DNA from: Klebsiella pneumoniae
Lineage (GTDB): Bacteria > Pseudomonadota > Gammaproteobacteria > Enterobacterales > Enterobacteriaceae
Assembly (NCBI RefSeq): GCF_000742135.1
Contig: NZ_KN046818.1
Span: 3,229,447-3,293,446 of the forward strand
DNA length: 64,000 nt
Reading direction: 5' to 3'
A program made the position numbers and the translations under genes. Below the pieces are notes generated by a model. The model worked only from the letters and a program-made list of their open reading frames with translations. It was not told the origin of the DNA and made no database searches. Below, piece by piece: positions 50,786-62,731 of this stretch (position 1 is its first letter; every line of letters starts with the position of its first letter).

Positions 50786-52384
50786 TTAGGGTGACGGGGA
50801 GGACGCTACGCGCTGGCGGCGCTCCAGGCCCGGCGCCTGCCACATCGACGTTGTCAGTCCGCTATCGACAAGGCCAAGCTGATCGGCGTACACCGTCTGC
50901 CACTTGCTCATCATCTCCTGATACAGCTCGCGATGCTGCGGATTTGGGGTGAACTCGCGGTGCCAGCTCACTAACCGCTCTCCGGTGCTGGCCATATCGT
51001 CATACAGCCCGGCGCCGGTTCCGGCGGCGATGGCGCAGCCCAGCGCGGTGGCTTCGCGGACCACCGGCACCCGCACCGGCAGGCCGGTGACGTCGCTGAG
51101 GATCTGGCTCCACAGCGCGCCTTTAGAGCCGCCGCCGGCAAACACCAGGCTGTCGAATGTCACTCCGGAGAACTGCGAGATCTGCGCGAGGTTGCAGGCG
51201 GAGACAATCGCCGCGTTCTCTTCCAGCGCGCGGAACAGGGTCGCTTTATTGCACTTCTCCGGATCGATGGAGAGGTTAATAAACGACGGCGCGGCGTGGT
51301 ACCACTGCTTAAAGTGCATAGCGTCGGAAAAAATAGGCATCACGCCGTGGGAACCGGCGGGGACGCGGCTGGCCATCTCCTCCAGCAGCGAATAGGCATC
51401 GACGCCGAGCCGCTCGGCAATTAGTTTTTCTTCAGCGCAGAAGGCGTCGCGAAACCAGCGCATGGTCAGGCCGGTAAAGAAGCTGATCGATTCCGCCTGC
51501 GCCATGCCGGGAATGACATGAGGATTAACACGAATATTCATCTGCGGATCGGTGCGCACCTGCGGCAGGTTGACCACCTGCTGCCAGAAAGTGCCGCCGA
51601 GTACCGCGGTTTGCCCGGCGCGCACCACCCCAAGGCCCAGGCAGCCGAGCTGGACGTCGCCGCCGCCCATCACCACCGGCGTCCCGGCGCGCAGGCCGCT
51701 CTGCTGCGCCGCCGCTTCGGTGACGGCGCCCAGCAGGGTACCGGTCTCTTTGACCGGCGACAGCATATCGGCGCGCAGCCCGGCCATATCCAGCAGCGCC
51801 GGACGCCAGTCGCGGCTGAACAGATCGAGCATGCCGGTGGTGCCGGCGTTTGACGGGTCGACCGCCAGCTCGCCGGAAAGCTTCGCCGCCAGCCAGTCGC
51901 TGATCATGGTGATGGTTGCCGCTTTGCGGTAGATATCGGGGCGGTGGTGCGCCAGCCACAGCAGGCGCGGCATGGCGCTGAGCGCCAGGGTTTGTCCCGA
52001 GACCTCGTATACCTCGGATTCGAAGCGATAGTCGTGGATCTCCTTAAGCTCCGCCACTTCGCGGCTGGCGCGGGCATCGACGTTGGCGCAGGCCCAGATG
52101 GCCTCGCCGTTGCGGTCATAGAGAACGATGCCTTCGCGCATCGAACAGCAGGCGACGGACTGAATATCGGCGGCAGAGAGCCGGGCGGCGTCGAGCGCCT
52201 GGCGAATGCACTGGCAGGCCAGCTGCCAGTTGGTGGTAAGGTCGAACTCCATCGAGCCGGGGACGTTATCAACGCTCAGGTGTTTCCATTCGGCCTGGCC
52301 TACCGCCAGCTGGCGGCCATTAAGATCGAAAATAACCGCCCGAATGCTGCCGGTCCCGGCATCTAACGCTAACAGGTAACTCAT
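50786..52384 (-). CDS. lsrK: LsrK, autoinducer-2 kinase
   Basis: A 532-residue FGGY-family kinase (E. coli 530). The N-terminus [20 protein letters not shown] is the first phosphate-binding loop; the FGGY signature region near 430 reads [28 protein letters not shown]. It phosphorylates AI-2 in the cytoplasm; phospho-AI-2 is the ligand of LsrR. It is downstream of lsrR by 28 bases on the same strand and is the last gene of that unit. Confidence 0.95.
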   Translation of the reverse strand: MSYLLALDAGTGSIRAVIFDLNGRQLAVGQAEWKHLSVDNVPGSMEFDLTTNWQLACQCIRQALDAARLSAADIQSVACCSMREGIVLYDRNGEAIWACANVDARASREVAELKEIHDYRFESEVYEVSGQTLALSAMPRLLWLAHHRPDIYRKAATITMISDWLAAKLSGELAVDPSNAGTTGMLDLFSRDWRPALLDMAGLRADMLSPVKETGTLLGAVTEAAAQQSGLRAGTPVVMGGGDVQLGCLGLGVVRAGQTAVLGGTFWQQVVNLPQVRTDPQMNIRVNPHVIPGMAQAESISFFTGLTMRWFRDAFCAEEKLIAERLGVDAYSLLEEMASRVPAGSHGVMPIFSDAMHFKQWYHAAPSFINLSIDPEKCNKATLFRALEENAAIVSACNLAQISQFSGVTFDSLVFAGGGSKGALWSQILSDVTGLPVRVPVVREATALGCAIAAGTGAGLYDDMASTGERLVSWHREFTPNPQHRELYQEMMSKWQTVYADQLGLVDSGLTTSMWQAPGLERRQRVASSPSP

Positions 52385-52421
52385 GACATGCGCCTCGCTG
52401 TTGTCGCGCGGCGCCAGGCCG

Positions 52422-53393
52422 TCAGGAGGCCAGGGTAAGCACCGCGCGTGCTGTTGTCTCTTCCGTTACCAGGCCATTAATGCGCTTGCCAATCAGAGCG
52501 GCATAAATCGCCTGCGCTTTTTCTTCTCCCCCGGCGACGCCAACGATGGTCGGCAGCTGCGCTAGCTCATCAAGGGTCACGCCGAGCAGTTCCCGATGGA
52601 TCTCCAGTCCTTCTACCGGCCTGCCGTCGGCCTGCAGGAAATAACCTAAAATGTCGCCGACCGCGCCTTTGCGGGCGTACATCAGCTGTTCGCCCTCGCT
52701 GATATAGCCGGAGCGTAAAATGGTGGCGTCGCGCCGCTGATCGATGGCGCCGATGCCAACCACCGCCGCGTCCGCCGCCGTCGCCGCGAGGATCACGTCG
52801 CGCACGCTCGACTCACGGCGCAGGATCTCGGCGACCTCCGCCGAAGAAACCCGCAGCGGCGCCGGGATAATGCTGACGCTGCAGGCGGCATCCAGCTGGC
52901 CGATACCGGTCATATACGGGCCGACGCCGCCGGAGAGGGTCACCAGCCGCACCTGCTGCGAGCCGATAAAGCCGCTGAGATGCTGCAGGCAGCTCATGGT
53001 GGCTTCGCCGAAGCCGACCGCCAGCAGCTGTCCCGGCTGCAGAATGCCCATCAGCGACTGCGCCGCGCCGATACCCAGCCGGGTATTCATCGGCGGGGTG
53101 TTGAGCGCCGGCAGTACGCGGGCAATCTTGAGGCCAAAGCGCTGCTGGAGTTCACTTTCCAGCGCCAGACAGCCCTCATAGCGCGAGTTGATCTGCACGC
53201 GGATCACCCCGGACTGACGGCCTTTCTCCAGCAGGCGGGAAATCTTCAGCCGCGGCAGCCCCAAACGCTCGCCGATGTCATTTTGCGTCAGGCCGTCGTG
53301 GTAGTAGCACCACGCCACCCGCGCCACCAGCTCTTCCTCGGCTAACGCCAGCCCGGCGTAGCGGTTCTCTTCCGTAATGCGTTTTTCGCTCAT
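52422..53393 (-). CDS. lsrR: LsrR, phospho-AI-2-responsive repressor
   Basis: A 323-residue SorC/DeoR-type regulator (E. coli 317). The helix-turn-helix is near 35-65 ([29 protein letters not shown]); the sugar-binding domain follows, with a GVG-rich [10 protein letters not shown] region. It represses lsrK-R and lsrA-G; phospho-AI-2 relieves repression. It faces lsrA across a 218-base region with two matching inverted repeats. Confidence 0.95.
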   Translation of the reverse strand: MSEKRITEENRYAGLALAEEELVARVAWCYYHDGLTQNDIGERLGLPRLKISRLLEKGRQSGVIRVQINSRYEGCLALESELQQRFGLKIARVLPALNTPPMNTRLGIGAAQSLMGILQPGQLLAVGFGEATMSCLQHLSGFIGSQQVRLVTLSGGVGPYMTGIGQLDAACSVSIIPAPLRVSSAEVAEILRRESSVRDVILAATAADAAVVGIGAIDQRRDATILRSGYISEGEQLMYARKGAVGDILGYFLQADGRPVEGLEIHRELLGVTLDELAQLPTIVGVAGGEEKAQAIYAALIGKRINGLVTEETTARAVLTLAS

Positions 53394-53396
53394 AAA

Positions 53397-53431
53397 TTGA
53401 ACTCTTATAAAAATTTAGATCATATGTTCGC
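53397..53431. promoter_or_regulatory. Candidate LsrR operator next to lsrR
   Basis: TTGAAC and TGTTC are arranged as an inverted repeat spanning 35 bases, starting 4 bases upstream of the lsrR start. The sequence aligns with the second site at 53564-53598 in about two thirds of positions, including the shared block ATCATNTGTTC. Confidence 0.6.
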
Positions 53432-53563
53432 TATTGCGCGGCCGGAAAGTGTGAGCCGACTGGCAAAACGGATCTTTCATCGCTGGCCCATTTTTTCCTG
53501 AGGATCTAAAGCGCCAAACTGTGATCTTCGCACGGTTGTAAATATAGTTCACCGTCTACGCTT

Positions 53564-53598
53564 TTGAACATTATTAAATTTAAAAATCATTTGTTCAA
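53564..53598. promoter_or_regulatory. Candidate LsrR operator next to lsrA
   Basis: TTGAACA and TGTTCAA form a perfect 7-bp inverted repeat with a 21-base AT-rich spacer. The right arm ends 13 bases before the lsrA ATG, so binding would cover the lsrA leader. Confidence 0.65.
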
Positions 53599-53611
53599 AC
53601 GAGGCGCGACG

Positions 53612-55099
53612 ATGAAGCCACTGCTTGAAGCTCGCCAGATCCGCAAACAGTTCTCCGGCGTTGCCGTGCTGAAGGGCATCGACTTTACGCTATGCGCGGG
53701 CCAGGTGCATGCCCTGATGGGAGGCAATGGCGCGGGTAAATCGACGCTGATGAAGATCATCGCCGGCGTCGAAACCCCGGATAGCGGTGAACTGACGATC
53801 GGCGACCGCGCGGTTGCGCTCCTCAGCCCGGCGCTGGCCCACCAGCTGGGCATCTATCTGGTGCCGCAGGAGCCGATGCTGTTTCCCAACCTCAGCGTGC
53901 GCGAGAACATTCTCTTTCGTTTGCCGAAGCGGGCGGATACCACCGCGCGACTGCAGGAAAAACTGCAGCAGCTGAACTGCCAGATCAACCTCGATGCCAG
54001 CGCCAGCACGCTCGAGGTAGCCGATCAACAGATGGTCGAGATCCTGCGCGGCCTGATGCGCGAAGCGCGGATCCTGATCCTTGATGAACCCACCGCCTCT
54101 TTAACCCCGGGGGTAACGGAGAGGTTGTTTAGCCAGATCCGCGCGTTACAGGCGCTGGACGTGGGGATCGTGTTTATCTCGCACAAACTGCCCGAAATCC
54201 GCCAGCTTGCCAGCCATATTTCGGTGATGCGCGACGGGGCGGTAGTGCTGAGCGGCGAGACCGCAACTTACCGCGATGAGCAACTGATTAGCGCTATGAC
54301 GCCGGCCAGCCGCGACCATACGCTGAGCGACACGCAAAAGCTGTGGCTGGCGCTGCCGGGCAACCGCCGCACCCAGGCGCAGGATTTTCCCGTGCTGCGG
54401 GTGGAGGATCTTACCGGAGAAGGCTTTATCGATCTCAATCTGGAGATCCGCGCCGGGGAGATCGTCGGCCTCGCCGGGCTGGTGGGATCCGGGCGCACCG
54501 AATTTGCTGAAACCTTATACGGCCTGCGTCCACCACGCGCCGGGCGGATCTGGCTGGAGAATCGCGAGATTAGTAATGACAGCACCCGAGCCCGGCTGGC
54601 CAGCGGGCTGGTCTATCTGCCGGAAGACCGCCAGGTCTCGGGGCTGTTTCTTGATGCGCCGGTGCGCTGGAACACGGTGATGTTCAATCAGCCGTCGTGG
54701 TGGCAGCAGGGGAAACGGGAGGCGGCGGTGGTTGAGCGCTATCACCGGGCGCTGGGGATCAAGCTGGCCGATGGCGATCAGCCGGTGCGCACTCTCTCTG
54801 GCGGTAACCAGCAGAAGGTGCTGCTGGCGCGCTGTCTGGAGGCCAACCCGCTGCTGCTAATTGTCGATGAGCCGACGCGCGGCGTGGATGTCTCCGCCCG
54901 CGCCGATATCTATCAGCTGCTGAAAAGCGTCGCCGCGCAAAATGTGGCAGTGCTGATGATCTCCTCCGATCTGGATGAGTTCATCGGCCTGGCCGACCGG
55001 GTGCTGGTGATGCATCAGGGCCGCTACAGCGGCGAGCTGGCGCGGCAGGCGGTCACCGTCGATCGCATGATGACCCTGGCCTTTGGAGGGCAGGCATGA
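53612..55099 (+). CDS. lsrA: LsrA, AI-2 ABC transporter ATPase
   Basis: A 495-residue sugar-type ABC ATPase with two nucleotide-binding domains. NBD1 has Walker [10 protein letters not shown] and Walker [13 protein letters not shown]2 has a degenerate loop LVGSGRTEF and Walker [11 protein letters not shown], as in E. coli LsrA. ATG 53612 follows a GAGG site; an in-frame ATG at 53564 falls inside the operator-like inverted repeat and is unlikely. It powers AI-2 import with LsrC, LsrD and LsrB. Confidence 0.94.
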   Translation: MKPLLEARQIRKQFSGVAVLKGIDFTLCAGQVHALMGGNGAGKSTLMKIIAGVETPDSGELTIGDRAVALLSPALAHQLGIYLVPQEPMLFPNLSVRENILFRLPKRADTTARLQEKLQQLNCQINLDASASTLEVADQQMVEILRGLMREARILILDEPTASLTPGVTERLFSQIRALQALDVGIVFISHKLPEIRQLASHISVMRDGAVVLSGETATYRDEQLISAMTPASRDHTLSDTQKLWLALPGNRRTQAQDFPVLRVEDLTGEGFIDLNLEIRAGEIVGLAGLVGSGRTEFAETLYGLRPPRAGRIWLENREISNDSTRARLASGLVYLPEDRQVSGLFLDAPVRWNTVMFNQPSWWQQGKREAAVVERYHRALGIKLADGDQPVRTLSGGNQQKVLLARCLEANPLLLIVDEPTRGVDVSARADIYQLLKSVAAQNVAVLMISSDLDEFIGLADRVLVMHQGRYSGELARQAVTVDRMMTLAFGGQA

Positions 55100-56130
55100 A
55101 AACGTTACTCAAGAATCGCGAACTGAGCGCCTTCTTTGCCATCGTGGCGCTCTTTGTTGTGCTGGTGGCGCTCAATCCGGCCTATTTCAGCCTGCAGACC
55201 CTGGCGATGATTTTCGCCAGCTCGCAAATCCTCTGCCTGCTGGCATTGGGCGCGACCCTGGTGATGCTGACCCGCAATATTGACGTGTCGGTAGGCTCCA
55301 CCGTTGGGCTATGCGCCATCGCCGTCGGCGTGGCGCTGAACAACGGCTACGGGTTGGCGACGGCCATCGCCTTCGCGCTGGCTATTGGCGCGCTGGCCGG
55401 GGCGTTTAACGGCCTGCTGGTGGTGGGGCTGCGCATTCCGGCGATCGTCGCGACGCTCGGCACGCTGGGGTTGTATCGCGGGGTGATGTTGCTGTGGACC
55501 GGCGGGAAATGGATCGAAGGCTTGCCCGACAGCCTGAAATCGCTCTCGGAGCCTGCGTTTATCGGCGTGTCGCCGCTGGGCTGGCTGGTGCTGGCGCTGC
55601 TGCTGGCGGGCGGCTGGCTGCTGTCGCGCACCGCCTTTGGTCGTGATTTTTACGCCGTTGGCGATAACCTCGCCGCCGCGCGCCAGCTGGGCGTGGCGGT
55701 CAACCGCACGCGGATGCTGGCCTTTACCCTCAACGGTATGCTGGCGGCCTGCGCCGGGATCGTCTTCGCCGCGCAGATTGGCTTTGTGCCTAATCAGACC
55801 GGCAGCGGCCTGGAGATGAAAGCCATCGCCGCCTGCGTACTGGGCGGGATCTCGCTGCTTGGCGGTACCGGTACGCAGCTCGGCGCGTTTCTCGGCGCCT
55901 TTTTCCTTACCCAAATCGACACCGTACTGGTGCTGTTCCGCCTTCCCGCCTGGTGGAATGACTTTATCGCCGGTCTGGTGCTGCTCGGCGTGCTGGTGCT
56001 CGATGGCCGCCTGCGCCAGGCGCTGGCCCGCCATCAGCGGGCGCTACAGTACAGCCGTTTCCAGCCCGGTAACAAAGGGGGGAAACAGGTTGCCCGCTTT
56101 CCCGAACGCAAAAGCAAAGAGGTGGCTTAA
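55096..56130 (+). CDS. lsrC: LsrC, AI-2 ABC transporter permease
   Basis: A 344-residue BPD_transp_2-type permease with about ten membrane segments (E. coli LsrC 342). [18 protein letters not shown] and [29 protein letters not shown] are family blocks. The start overlaps the lsrA stop by four bases. It pairs with LsrD to form the AI-2 channel. Confidence 0.95.
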   Translation: MKTLLKNRELSAFFAIVALFVVLVALNPAYFSLQTLAMIFASSQILCLLALGATLVMLTRNIDVSVGSTVGLCAIAVGVALNNGYGLATAIAFALAIGALAGAFNGLLVVGLRIPAIVATLGTLGLYRGVMLLWTGGKWIEGLPDSLKSLSEPAFIGVSPLGWLVLALLLAGGWLLSRTAFGRDFYAVGDNLAAARQLGVAVNRTRMLAFTLNGMLAACAGIVFAAQIGFVPNQTGSGLEMKAIAACVLGGISLLGGTGTQLGAFLGAFFLTQIDTVLVLFRLPAWWNDFIAGLVLLGVLVLDGRLRQALARHQRALQYSRFQPGNKGGKQVARFPERKSKEVA

Positions 56131-57129
56131 ATGAAGCTGAAGCTTAACTGGGAAAGCGCGCTGCTGGCGTTGCTGATCGTGGAGATCCTGCTGTTCGGCG
56201 CGCTGAATACGCGCATGCTGGATCTCAATATGCTGCTCTTTAGCACCAGCGACTTTATCTGCATCGGCATCGTCGCGCTGCCGCTGACGCTGGTGATCAT
56301 CAGCGGCGGGATCGATATTTCGCTGGGCTCGACCATCGGCCTGTGCGCCATCGCCCTCGGGGTGATGACCCAGGCGGGCTGGCCGCTGTGGCTCGCGGTA
56401 TCGCTGACGTTGCTCTTGGGACTGCTGTGCGGGTTATTCAACGCCGCGCTGATCCACTACACCGGCATCAGCCCGCTGGTGATCACGCTTGGTACGCTGT
56501 ATCTGTACGGCGGCGGCGCGCTGCTGCTTTCCGGGATGGCCGGCGCGACCGGTTACGAGGGGATTGGCGGTTTTCCCGATAGCTTCACCGCCTTCGCCAA
56601 TTTAACCCTCGCCGGACTGCCGCTGCCGCTGGTGCTGTTCGCGATTATCACCTTTTTCTTCTGGCTGCTGACCCATCGCGGGCGCTTTGGCCGCCACCTC
56701 TTTTTACTCGGGCAAAACCCGCGCGCCGCGCGCTATGCCGCGCTGTCGGTGAACGGCATCCCGTACGTGCTGTATGGCCTGGTGGGCGTCGCCTCGGCGG
56801 TCGCGGCGCTGGTGATGGTCTCCTATTTCGGCTCGGCACGTTCGGATTTAGGCCGCGACCTGCTGATGCCGGCGCTGACCGCGGCGGTGCTCGGCGGGGC
56901 CAATATTTACGGCGGCTCGGGATCGATACTGGGTACCGCGCTGGCGGCATTGCTGGTGGGGTATCTGCAACAGGGTTTACAGATGGTCGGCATCCCCAAC
57001 CAGGTGTCGAGCGCGCTGTCAGGGGCGCTGTTGGTTGTGGTGGTGATGGGGCGTTCGCTGAGCCTGCACCGTGAATGGGTGCGCGCGACCTGGCGGCGTC
57101 TTTTCTCGCATAAAACAATCGGAGCATAA
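56131..57129 (+). CDS. lsrD: LsrD, AI-2 ABC transporter permease
   Basis: A 332-residue permease of the same family as LsrC (E. coli LsrD 330). The paralogous blocks [19 protein letters not shown] and [30 protein letters not shown] are visible. Its ATG follows the lsrC stop with no gap. Forms a heterodimer with LsrC. Confidence 0.95.
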   Translation: MKLKLNWESALLALLIVEILLFGALNTRMLDLNMLLFSTSDFICIGIVALPLTLVIISGGIDISLGSTIGLCAIALGVMTQAGWPLWLAVSLTLLLGLLCGLFNAALIHYTGISPLVITLGTLYLYGGGALLLSGMAGATGYEGIGGFPDSFTAFANLTLAGLPLPLVLFAIITFFFWLLTHRGRFGRHLFLLGQNPRAARYAALSVNGIPYVLYGLVGVASAVAALVMVSYFGSARSDLGRDLLMPALTAAVLGGANIYGGSGSILGTALAALLVGYLQQGLQMVGIPNQVSSALSGALLVVVVMGRSLSLHREWVRATWRRLFSHKTIGA

Positions 57130-57130
57130 A

Positions 57131-58132
57131 ATGAAATTAAAACTGATCGTGCTGGCGCTGGCGATGAGCGTAGTCATCGCGCAGGCGGCGGACCGCATCG
57201 CCTTTATTCCTAAGCTGGTCGGCGTCGGCTTCTTTACCAGCGGCGGCAACGGCGCGAAAGAGGCGGGGAAAGCGCTGGGCGTGGATGTCACCTATGACGG
57301 CCCAACCGAGCCCAGCGTCTCCGGCCAGGTGCAGCTTATCAACAACTTCGTCAACCAGGGCTACAACGCGATTATCGTTTCCGCTGTCTCGCCGGACGGC
57401 CTGTGTCCGGCGTTGAAGCGGGCGATGCAGCGCGGGGTGAAAGTCCTGACCTGGGATTCCGATACCAGGCCGGAGTGCCGCAGCATCTATATCAATCAGG
57501 GCACGCCGCAGCAGCTTGGCGGCCTGCTGGTCGAGATGGCGGAAAAGCAGGTGACGAAGCCTACTGCCAAGGTAGCGTTTTTCTACTCCAGCCCGACGGT
57601 GACCGACCAGAACCAATGGGTGAAGGAAGCCAAAGCCAAAATCGAAAAAGAGCATCCGCAGTGGCAAATCGTCACCACTCAGTTCGGCTATAACGATGCC
57701 ACCAAATCGCTACAAACCGCCGAGGGGATCTTAAAAGCCTATCCGGATCTCGACGCCATTATCGCGCCGGATGCCAATGCGCTGCCGGCGGCGGCGCAGG
57801 CGGCGGAGAACCTCAAGCGTCAGGGCGTGGCGATTGTCGGCTTTAGTACGCCGAACGTGATGCGTCCGTACGTTGAGCGCGGCACGGTGAAAGCCTTTGG
57901 CCTGTGGGATGTGGTTCAGCAGGGCAAAATTGCGGTTAACGTCGCCGATCGATTGCTGAAAAAGGGCGATCTTAACGTGGGCGACAGCGTTGAGGTGAAA
58001 GATATCGGCTCGCTGAAGGTCGAACCGAACAGCGTGCAGGGCTACCAGTATGAGGCGAAGGGCAACGGTATCGTGCTGCTGCCGGAGCGCGTGGTGTTCA
58101 GCAAAGAGAACATCAACAACTACGACTTCTGA
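57131..58132 (+). CDS. lsrB: LsrB, AI-2-binding periplasmic protein
   Basis: A 333-residue type-I periplasmic binding protein. The signal peptide [19 protein letters not shown] is cleaved before [41 protein letters not shown] is the AI-2-contacting family block. ATG 57131 lies directly after the lsrD stop; an earlier ATG at 57071 is inside lsrD. It captures AI-2 (R-THMF form in enterics) for import. Confidence 0.95.
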   Translation: MKLKLIVLALAMSVVIAQAADRIAFIPKLVGVGFFTSGGNGAKEAGKALGVDVTYDGPTEPSVSGQVQLINNFVNQGYNAIIVSAVSPDGLCPALKRAMQRGVKVLTWDSDTRPECRSIYINQGTPQQLGGLLVEMAEKQVTKPTAKVAFFYSSPTVTDQNQWVKEAKAKIEKEHPQWQIVTTQFGYNDATKSLQTAEGILKAYPDLDAIIAPDANALPAAAQAAENLKRQGVAIVGFSTPNVMRPYVERGTVKAFGLWDVVQQGKIAVNVADRLLKKGDLNVGDSVEVKDIGSLKVEPNSVQGYQYEAKGNGIVLLPERVVFSKENINNYDF

Positions 58133-58143
58133 CGGAGGATGAG

Positions 58144-59031
58144 ATGGCAGATTTAGACGATATCAAAGAGGGGAAGGACTTCGGTATTGACCGCCCGCAG
58201 CAGAATACGCTGTATACCCTGAAAGGCTGCGGCTCGCTGGACTGGGGCATGCAGTCGCGGCTGGCGCGCATTTTTAATCCGCACAGCAACCGCACGGTGA
58301 TGCTGGCCTTCGATCACGGTTACTTCCAGGGGCCAACCACCGGGCTGGAGCGTATCGACCTGTCGATTGCGCCGCTGTTTGCCGACACCGACGTGCTGAT
58401 GTGTACCCGCGGCGTACTGCGCAGCCAGGTACCGGCGGCCACCAATAAGCCGGTGGTGCTCCGCGCCTCCGGCGGCAATTCGATTTTGAGCGAACTCTCT
58501 AACGAATGCGTGGCGGTGGCGATGGAAGACGCGCTGCGGCTCAACGTATGCGCGGTGGCGGCGCAGGTCTATATCGGCAGCGAATACGAACATCAGTCGA
58601 TCAATAACATCATCAAACTGGTGGACGCCGGCAATCGCTACGGTATGCCGGTCCTGGCGGTTACCGGCGTCGGCAAAGAGATGACCCGCGATGCGCGCTA
58701 CTTCTCGCTGGCCAGCCGGATTGCCGCCGAAATGGGGGCGCAGTTTGTGAAGACCTATTTCGTTGAGGAAGGCTTTGAAAAAGTGACCGCCAGCTGTCCG
58801 GTGCCGATCGTTATCGCCGGCGGTAAAAAACTGCCGGAGCATGAGGCGCTGGAGATGTGCTGGCGGGCGATCGACCAGGGGGCTTCCGGGGTGGATGTGG
58901 GGCGCAATATCTTCCAGTCCAGCGCCCCGCGCGCGATGCTGAAGGCGGTGAAAAAGGTGGTGCATGAGAATCTGAACGCGCGCGAAGCGTATCAGTTCTG
59001 GCAGGAAGAAAAACAGGGAGAGCTGAAATGA
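58144..59031 (+). CDS. lsrF: LsrF, 3-hydroxy-5-phosphonooxypentane-2,4-dione thiolase
   Basis: A 295-residue class I aldolase-like TIM-barrel (E. coli LsrF 291). The block [20 protein letters not shown] carries the conserved lysine of this fold, and VIAGGKKL is the phosphate loop. It transfers an acetyl group from the isomerised phospho-AI-2 product to CoA. It overlaps lsrG by four bases. Confidence 0.95.
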   Translation: MADLDDIKEGKDFGIDRPQQNTLYTLKGCGSLDWGMQSRLARIFNPHSNRTVMLAFDHGYFQGPTTGLERIDLSIAPLFADTDVLMCTRGVLRSQVPAATNKPVVLRASGGNSILSELSNECVAVAMEDALRLNVCAVAAQVYIGSEYEHQSINNIIKLVDAGNRYGMPVLAVTGVGKEMTRDARYFSLASRIAAEMGAQFVKTYFVEEGFEKVTASCPVPIVIAGGKKLPEHEALEMCWRAIDQGASGVDVGRNIFQSSAPRAMLKAVKKVVHENLNAREAYQFWQEEKQGELK

Positions 59032-59324
59032 ACGTCACGCTGGTGGAGATCAATATTAAACCCGAGCGGGTGGATGAGTTTCTCGAGGTGTTTCGCGCCA
59101 ACCACGAGGGCGCGCTGCGGGAGCCAGGCAACCTGCGCTTTGATGTCCTGCAGGATCCCGAGGTGAAAACCCGCTTTTTTATCTACGAAGCCTATAAAGA
59201 CGATGAGGCGGTGCTGGCGCATAAGAAGACGCCGCACTATTTAGCCTGCGTCGAAAAGCTGGAGGAGATGATGTCGCAGCCGCGGCAGAAGCGCAGCTTT
59301 ATCGGCCTGTTACCGCAGGTGTGA
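59028..59324 (+). CDS. lsrG: LsrG, phospho-AI-2 isomerase
   Basis: A 98-residue ABM-type (antibiotic biosynthesis monooxygenase fold) protein, near the E. coli length (96). [22 protein letters not shown] and [36 protein letters not shown] are typical. It isomerises phospho-AI-2 to 3-hydroxy-5-phosphonooxypentane-2,4-dione, the LsrF substrate, ending the signal. It is the last gene of lsrACDBFG. Confidence 0.95.
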   Translation: MNVTLVEINIKPERVDEFLEVFRANHEGALREPGNLRFDVLQDPEVKTRFFIYEAYKDDEAVLAHKKTPHYLACVEKLEEMMSQPRQKRSFIGLLPQV

Positions 59325-59337
59325 GGGTTATCCTTCC

Positions 59338-59356
59338 CCCTCTCAGAGGGAGAGGG
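59338..59356. repeat. CCCTCTC palindrome after lsrG
   Basis: CCCTCTC (59338-59344) and GAGAGGG (59350-59356) form a 7-bp stem just past lsrG. It is a slightly degenerate copy of the hairpin beyond lsrK at 50740-50760. It lies between convergent lsrG and patA. Confidence 0.75.
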
Positions 59357-59370
59357 TGAAGGACACTTTA

Positions 59371-60812
<1,442 letters not shown>

Positions 60813-60967
60813 GTTCGGCAGAAGCGGTGAAAATCGGGATAAATGCAAAGCAAAAGACGAATTGTGTAAAATTTAATCTCATTGCGCCACTATTGGCACG
60901 TTTTATTCCTGAGCTAACGAGATTTTCTGCCTGGCGGCAATAGACGGGGCGATCCGCCGTGGTGCGG

Positions 60968-60988
60968 GCTGCCCCAGAGCGGGGCAGC
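60968..60988. terminator. Hairpin downstream of yqjI
   Basis: GCTGCCCC-AGAGC-GGGGCAGC lies about 20 bases downstream of the yqjI stop, between yqjI and patA. The minus-strand tail has no T-run, so it is a moderate candidate. Confidence 0.6.
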
Positions 60989-61007
60989 CGGTGGTGAAAA
61001 AAGAGGC

Positions 61008-61562
61008 TTAGTCGAGCTGAGAGATCTCCATCGCCGCCCGGTCAATAATGCCGATGATCTGCTTGAGCTGGGCGGCACTGCTGGCCTGCTGGTTCACTTT
61101 CAGGTCGAGGACCGCTTTGAAGTTTTCCAGCGCGCGCTTCATCTGCGGATCGCGGCGCAGCTCGCAGCCGACCATCCGCGCCTGCAGGCGCTCCTGGATA
61201 TGGGCCAGGTGCTCCTGGTTTTCGGCGTGCAGCTGTTTTCCTTCCTCGCTGATAAGGATTTTCTTGCGTCCGTTGTCGTATTCCACGCTGATAAGGCCCT
61301 GGTCCTGGAGCAGATCCAGCGTCGGATAGATCACCCCCGGGCTGGGGCTGTAGTTCCCCTGGGTAAGCGTTTCGATCTCTTTGATCAGCTCATAGCCATG
61401 GCTGGCGCTGCGGCTGAGGATATCCAGAATGATCAGCCGCAGTTCGCCGTGGCCAAAGAAACGCTGGCGACGTCCGCCGCCGCGGCGGCCATGGTCGCCG
61501 TGTTCGCTGGGATCACCGTGGCGCCCGCGTGGCCCACGCCCTTCTTCATGATGATGTCGCAT
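61008..61562 (-). CDS. yqjI: YqjI, PadR-family nickel-responsive repressor
   Basis: A 184-residue PadR regulator. The first 35 residues are rich in His, Arg and Gly (MRHHHEEGRGPRGRHGD), a likely nickel-binding extension. The winged helix covers about 38-115 (LRLIILDILSRSASHGYELIKEIE, PSPGVIYPTLDLLQDQGLI). In E. coli, YqjI represses yqjH and itself and is released by nickel. Shorter than E. coli (207), mainly in the His-rich part. Divergent from yqjH. Confidence 0.94.
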   Translation of the reverse strand: MRHHHEEGRGPRGRHGDPSEHGDHGRRGGGRRQRFFGHGELRLIILDILSRSASHGYELIKEIETLTQGNYSPSPGVIYPTLDLLQDQGLISVEYDNGRKKILISEEGKQLHAENQEHLAHIQERLQARMVGCELRRDPQMKRALENFKAVLDLKVNQQASSAAQLKQIIGIIDRAAMEISQLD

Positions 61563-61799
61563 GGTTACCTCCTGCTGTTTTTGATATATCTAATTTATAT
61601 CTAAAAAATGAATGTTCGCAATGCTGGTTGCTATTTATTTTTTAAGATATTGATATATATGTGATTGTTTTCTGGATGTGGATTTTGATGCGGTTTGTTT
61701 TGACTATATCAAAAAAAGACTTGCATTCTTTTTAGTTGGCAATCATTATCATTTGCATCAATTTTAGATATATCTATTTACCGTTCACGAAGGCAATCG
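61563..61799. promoter_or_regulatory. yqjI / yqjH divergent control region with TATATCTA repeats and Fur-like box
   Basis: TATATCTA occurs at 61585-61592, 61596-61603 and 61769-61776, the last inside the perfect palindrome TAGATATATCTA (61765-61776). The first two are 11 bases apart beside yqjI; the third is 24 bases before yqjH. GCAATCATTATCATTTGCAT at 61739-61758 resembles a Fur box. In E. coli yqjH is controlled by both Fur and YqjI. Confidence 0.75.
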
Positions 61800-62576
61800 A
61801 TGATGACAAAAACCAAAGCAGACAAGTACCCGCAGCGTGTCCGCAATGAGCTGCGTTTCCGTGAGCTGACGGTGCTGCGCGTGGAGCGCGCAGGCGCGGC
61901 GTTCCAGCGTATCGTGCTGGGAGGCGAGGCGCTGGAAGGCTTCGCCTCTCACGGCTTTGACGACCATACCAAGCTTTTTTTCCCCGAGCCGGGCGCGGCA
62001 TTTACCCCGCCGCAGGTGACCGAGGAGGGGATTGACTGGGGGGAAGGCGTGCGGCCTGCCACCCGCGACTATACGCCGCTGTACGATGCCGAACGTCACG
62101 AGCTGGCTTACGATTTCTATATCCACGATGGCGGTATCGCCAGCCGTTGGGCGCTGGAAGCAAAAGTGGGCGATAAGCTGGTGATCGGCGGCCCGCGTGG
62201 CTCGCTGGTGGTGCCGGAAGATTATGCCTGGCAGCTGTATGTTTGCGATGAGTCCGGCATGCCGGCGCTGCGCCGTCGTCTGCTGGGATTACGCCAGCTG
62301 CCGGCGAGGCCGCAGGTGGCGGCCATCGTTACTATCGCCGATGCGTCGTATAAAGATTATCTGGCGGATCTCGACGGCTTTAACATCGAGTGGGTGGTGG
62401 GCCACAATCCGGCCTTCGTCGCCGAGCGTCTGGCGCAGGTGAAGGTACCGGCGGAGGATTATTTTATCTGGCTGACCGGCGAAGGCGCGGTGGTGAAATC
62501 GCTGCTGGCGCGCTTTGAAGACGAGAGCATCGATCAGCAGCTGGTGCGTTCCCAGGCGTACTGGCACAGCAAGTAA
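61800..62576 (+). CDS. yqjH: YqjH (NfeF), NADPH-dependent ferric-chelate reductase
   Basis: A 258-residue siderophore-interacting-protein family flavin reductase (E. coli 254). The N-terminal FAD-binding beta-barrel is about 1-125 (TRDYTPLYDAERHELAYDFYIHDGG carries the RxYTxR/S-like FAD motif); the C-terminal NADPH domain is about 130-258. It reduces ferric chelates such as ferric citrate or catecholates in the cytoplasm. ATG 61800 or 61803 can serve. Confidence 0.95.
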   Translation: MMTKTKADKYPQRVRNELRFRELTVLRVERAGAAFQRIVLGGEALEGFASHGFDDHTKLFFPEPGAAFTPPQVTEEGIDWGEGVRPATRDYTPLYDAERHELAYDFYIHDGGIASRWALEAKVGDKLVIGGPRGSLVVPEDYAWQLYVCDESGMPALRRRLLGLRQLPARPQVAAIVTIADASYKDYLADLDGFNIEWVVGHNPAFVAERLAQVKVPAEDYFIWLTGEGAVVKSLLARFEDESIDQQLVRSQAYWHSK

Positions 62577-62593
62577 AAAGCCATCGTGGTAAA

Positions 62594-62730
62594 ACCCGGA
62601 TAGCGGCGCGTCGCGCCTTATCCGGGCTACCGGCGGTGCCGTTTTTTGTCGGGTGGCGGCTTACGCCTTACCCGACCTGCTATTCGGCGGTGTTACGTCG
62701 CCCCGGTAAGCGTAGCGCCACCGGGGAAGG
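62594..62730. repeat. Cluster of three REP palindromes between yqjH and dhaK
   Basis: Three inverted repeats follow one another: ACCCGGATAGCGGCG/CGCCTTATCCGGGC (62594-62628), GTCGGGTGGCGGC/GCCTTACCCGAC (62648-62676) and CCCCGGTAAGCG/CGCCACCGGGG (62700-62726). This is a BIME between convergent genes. Confidence 0.88.
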
Positions 62731-62731
62731 C

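Larger units (their letters stand above)
53394..53611. promoter_or_regulatory. lsrR / lsrA divergent control region
   Basis: This gap between the lsrR and lsrA starts carries two inverted repeats of identical 35-bp span (53397-53431 and 53564-53598), one beside each gene. It should hold both promoters. A convincing CRP box was not found. Confidence 0.7.

Noticed and set aside
53521..53535. TGTGATCTTCGCACGG at the lsr control region as a CRP box
   Set aside because: The second half-site does not match TCACA at the required six-base spacing; agreement is limited to the first half.
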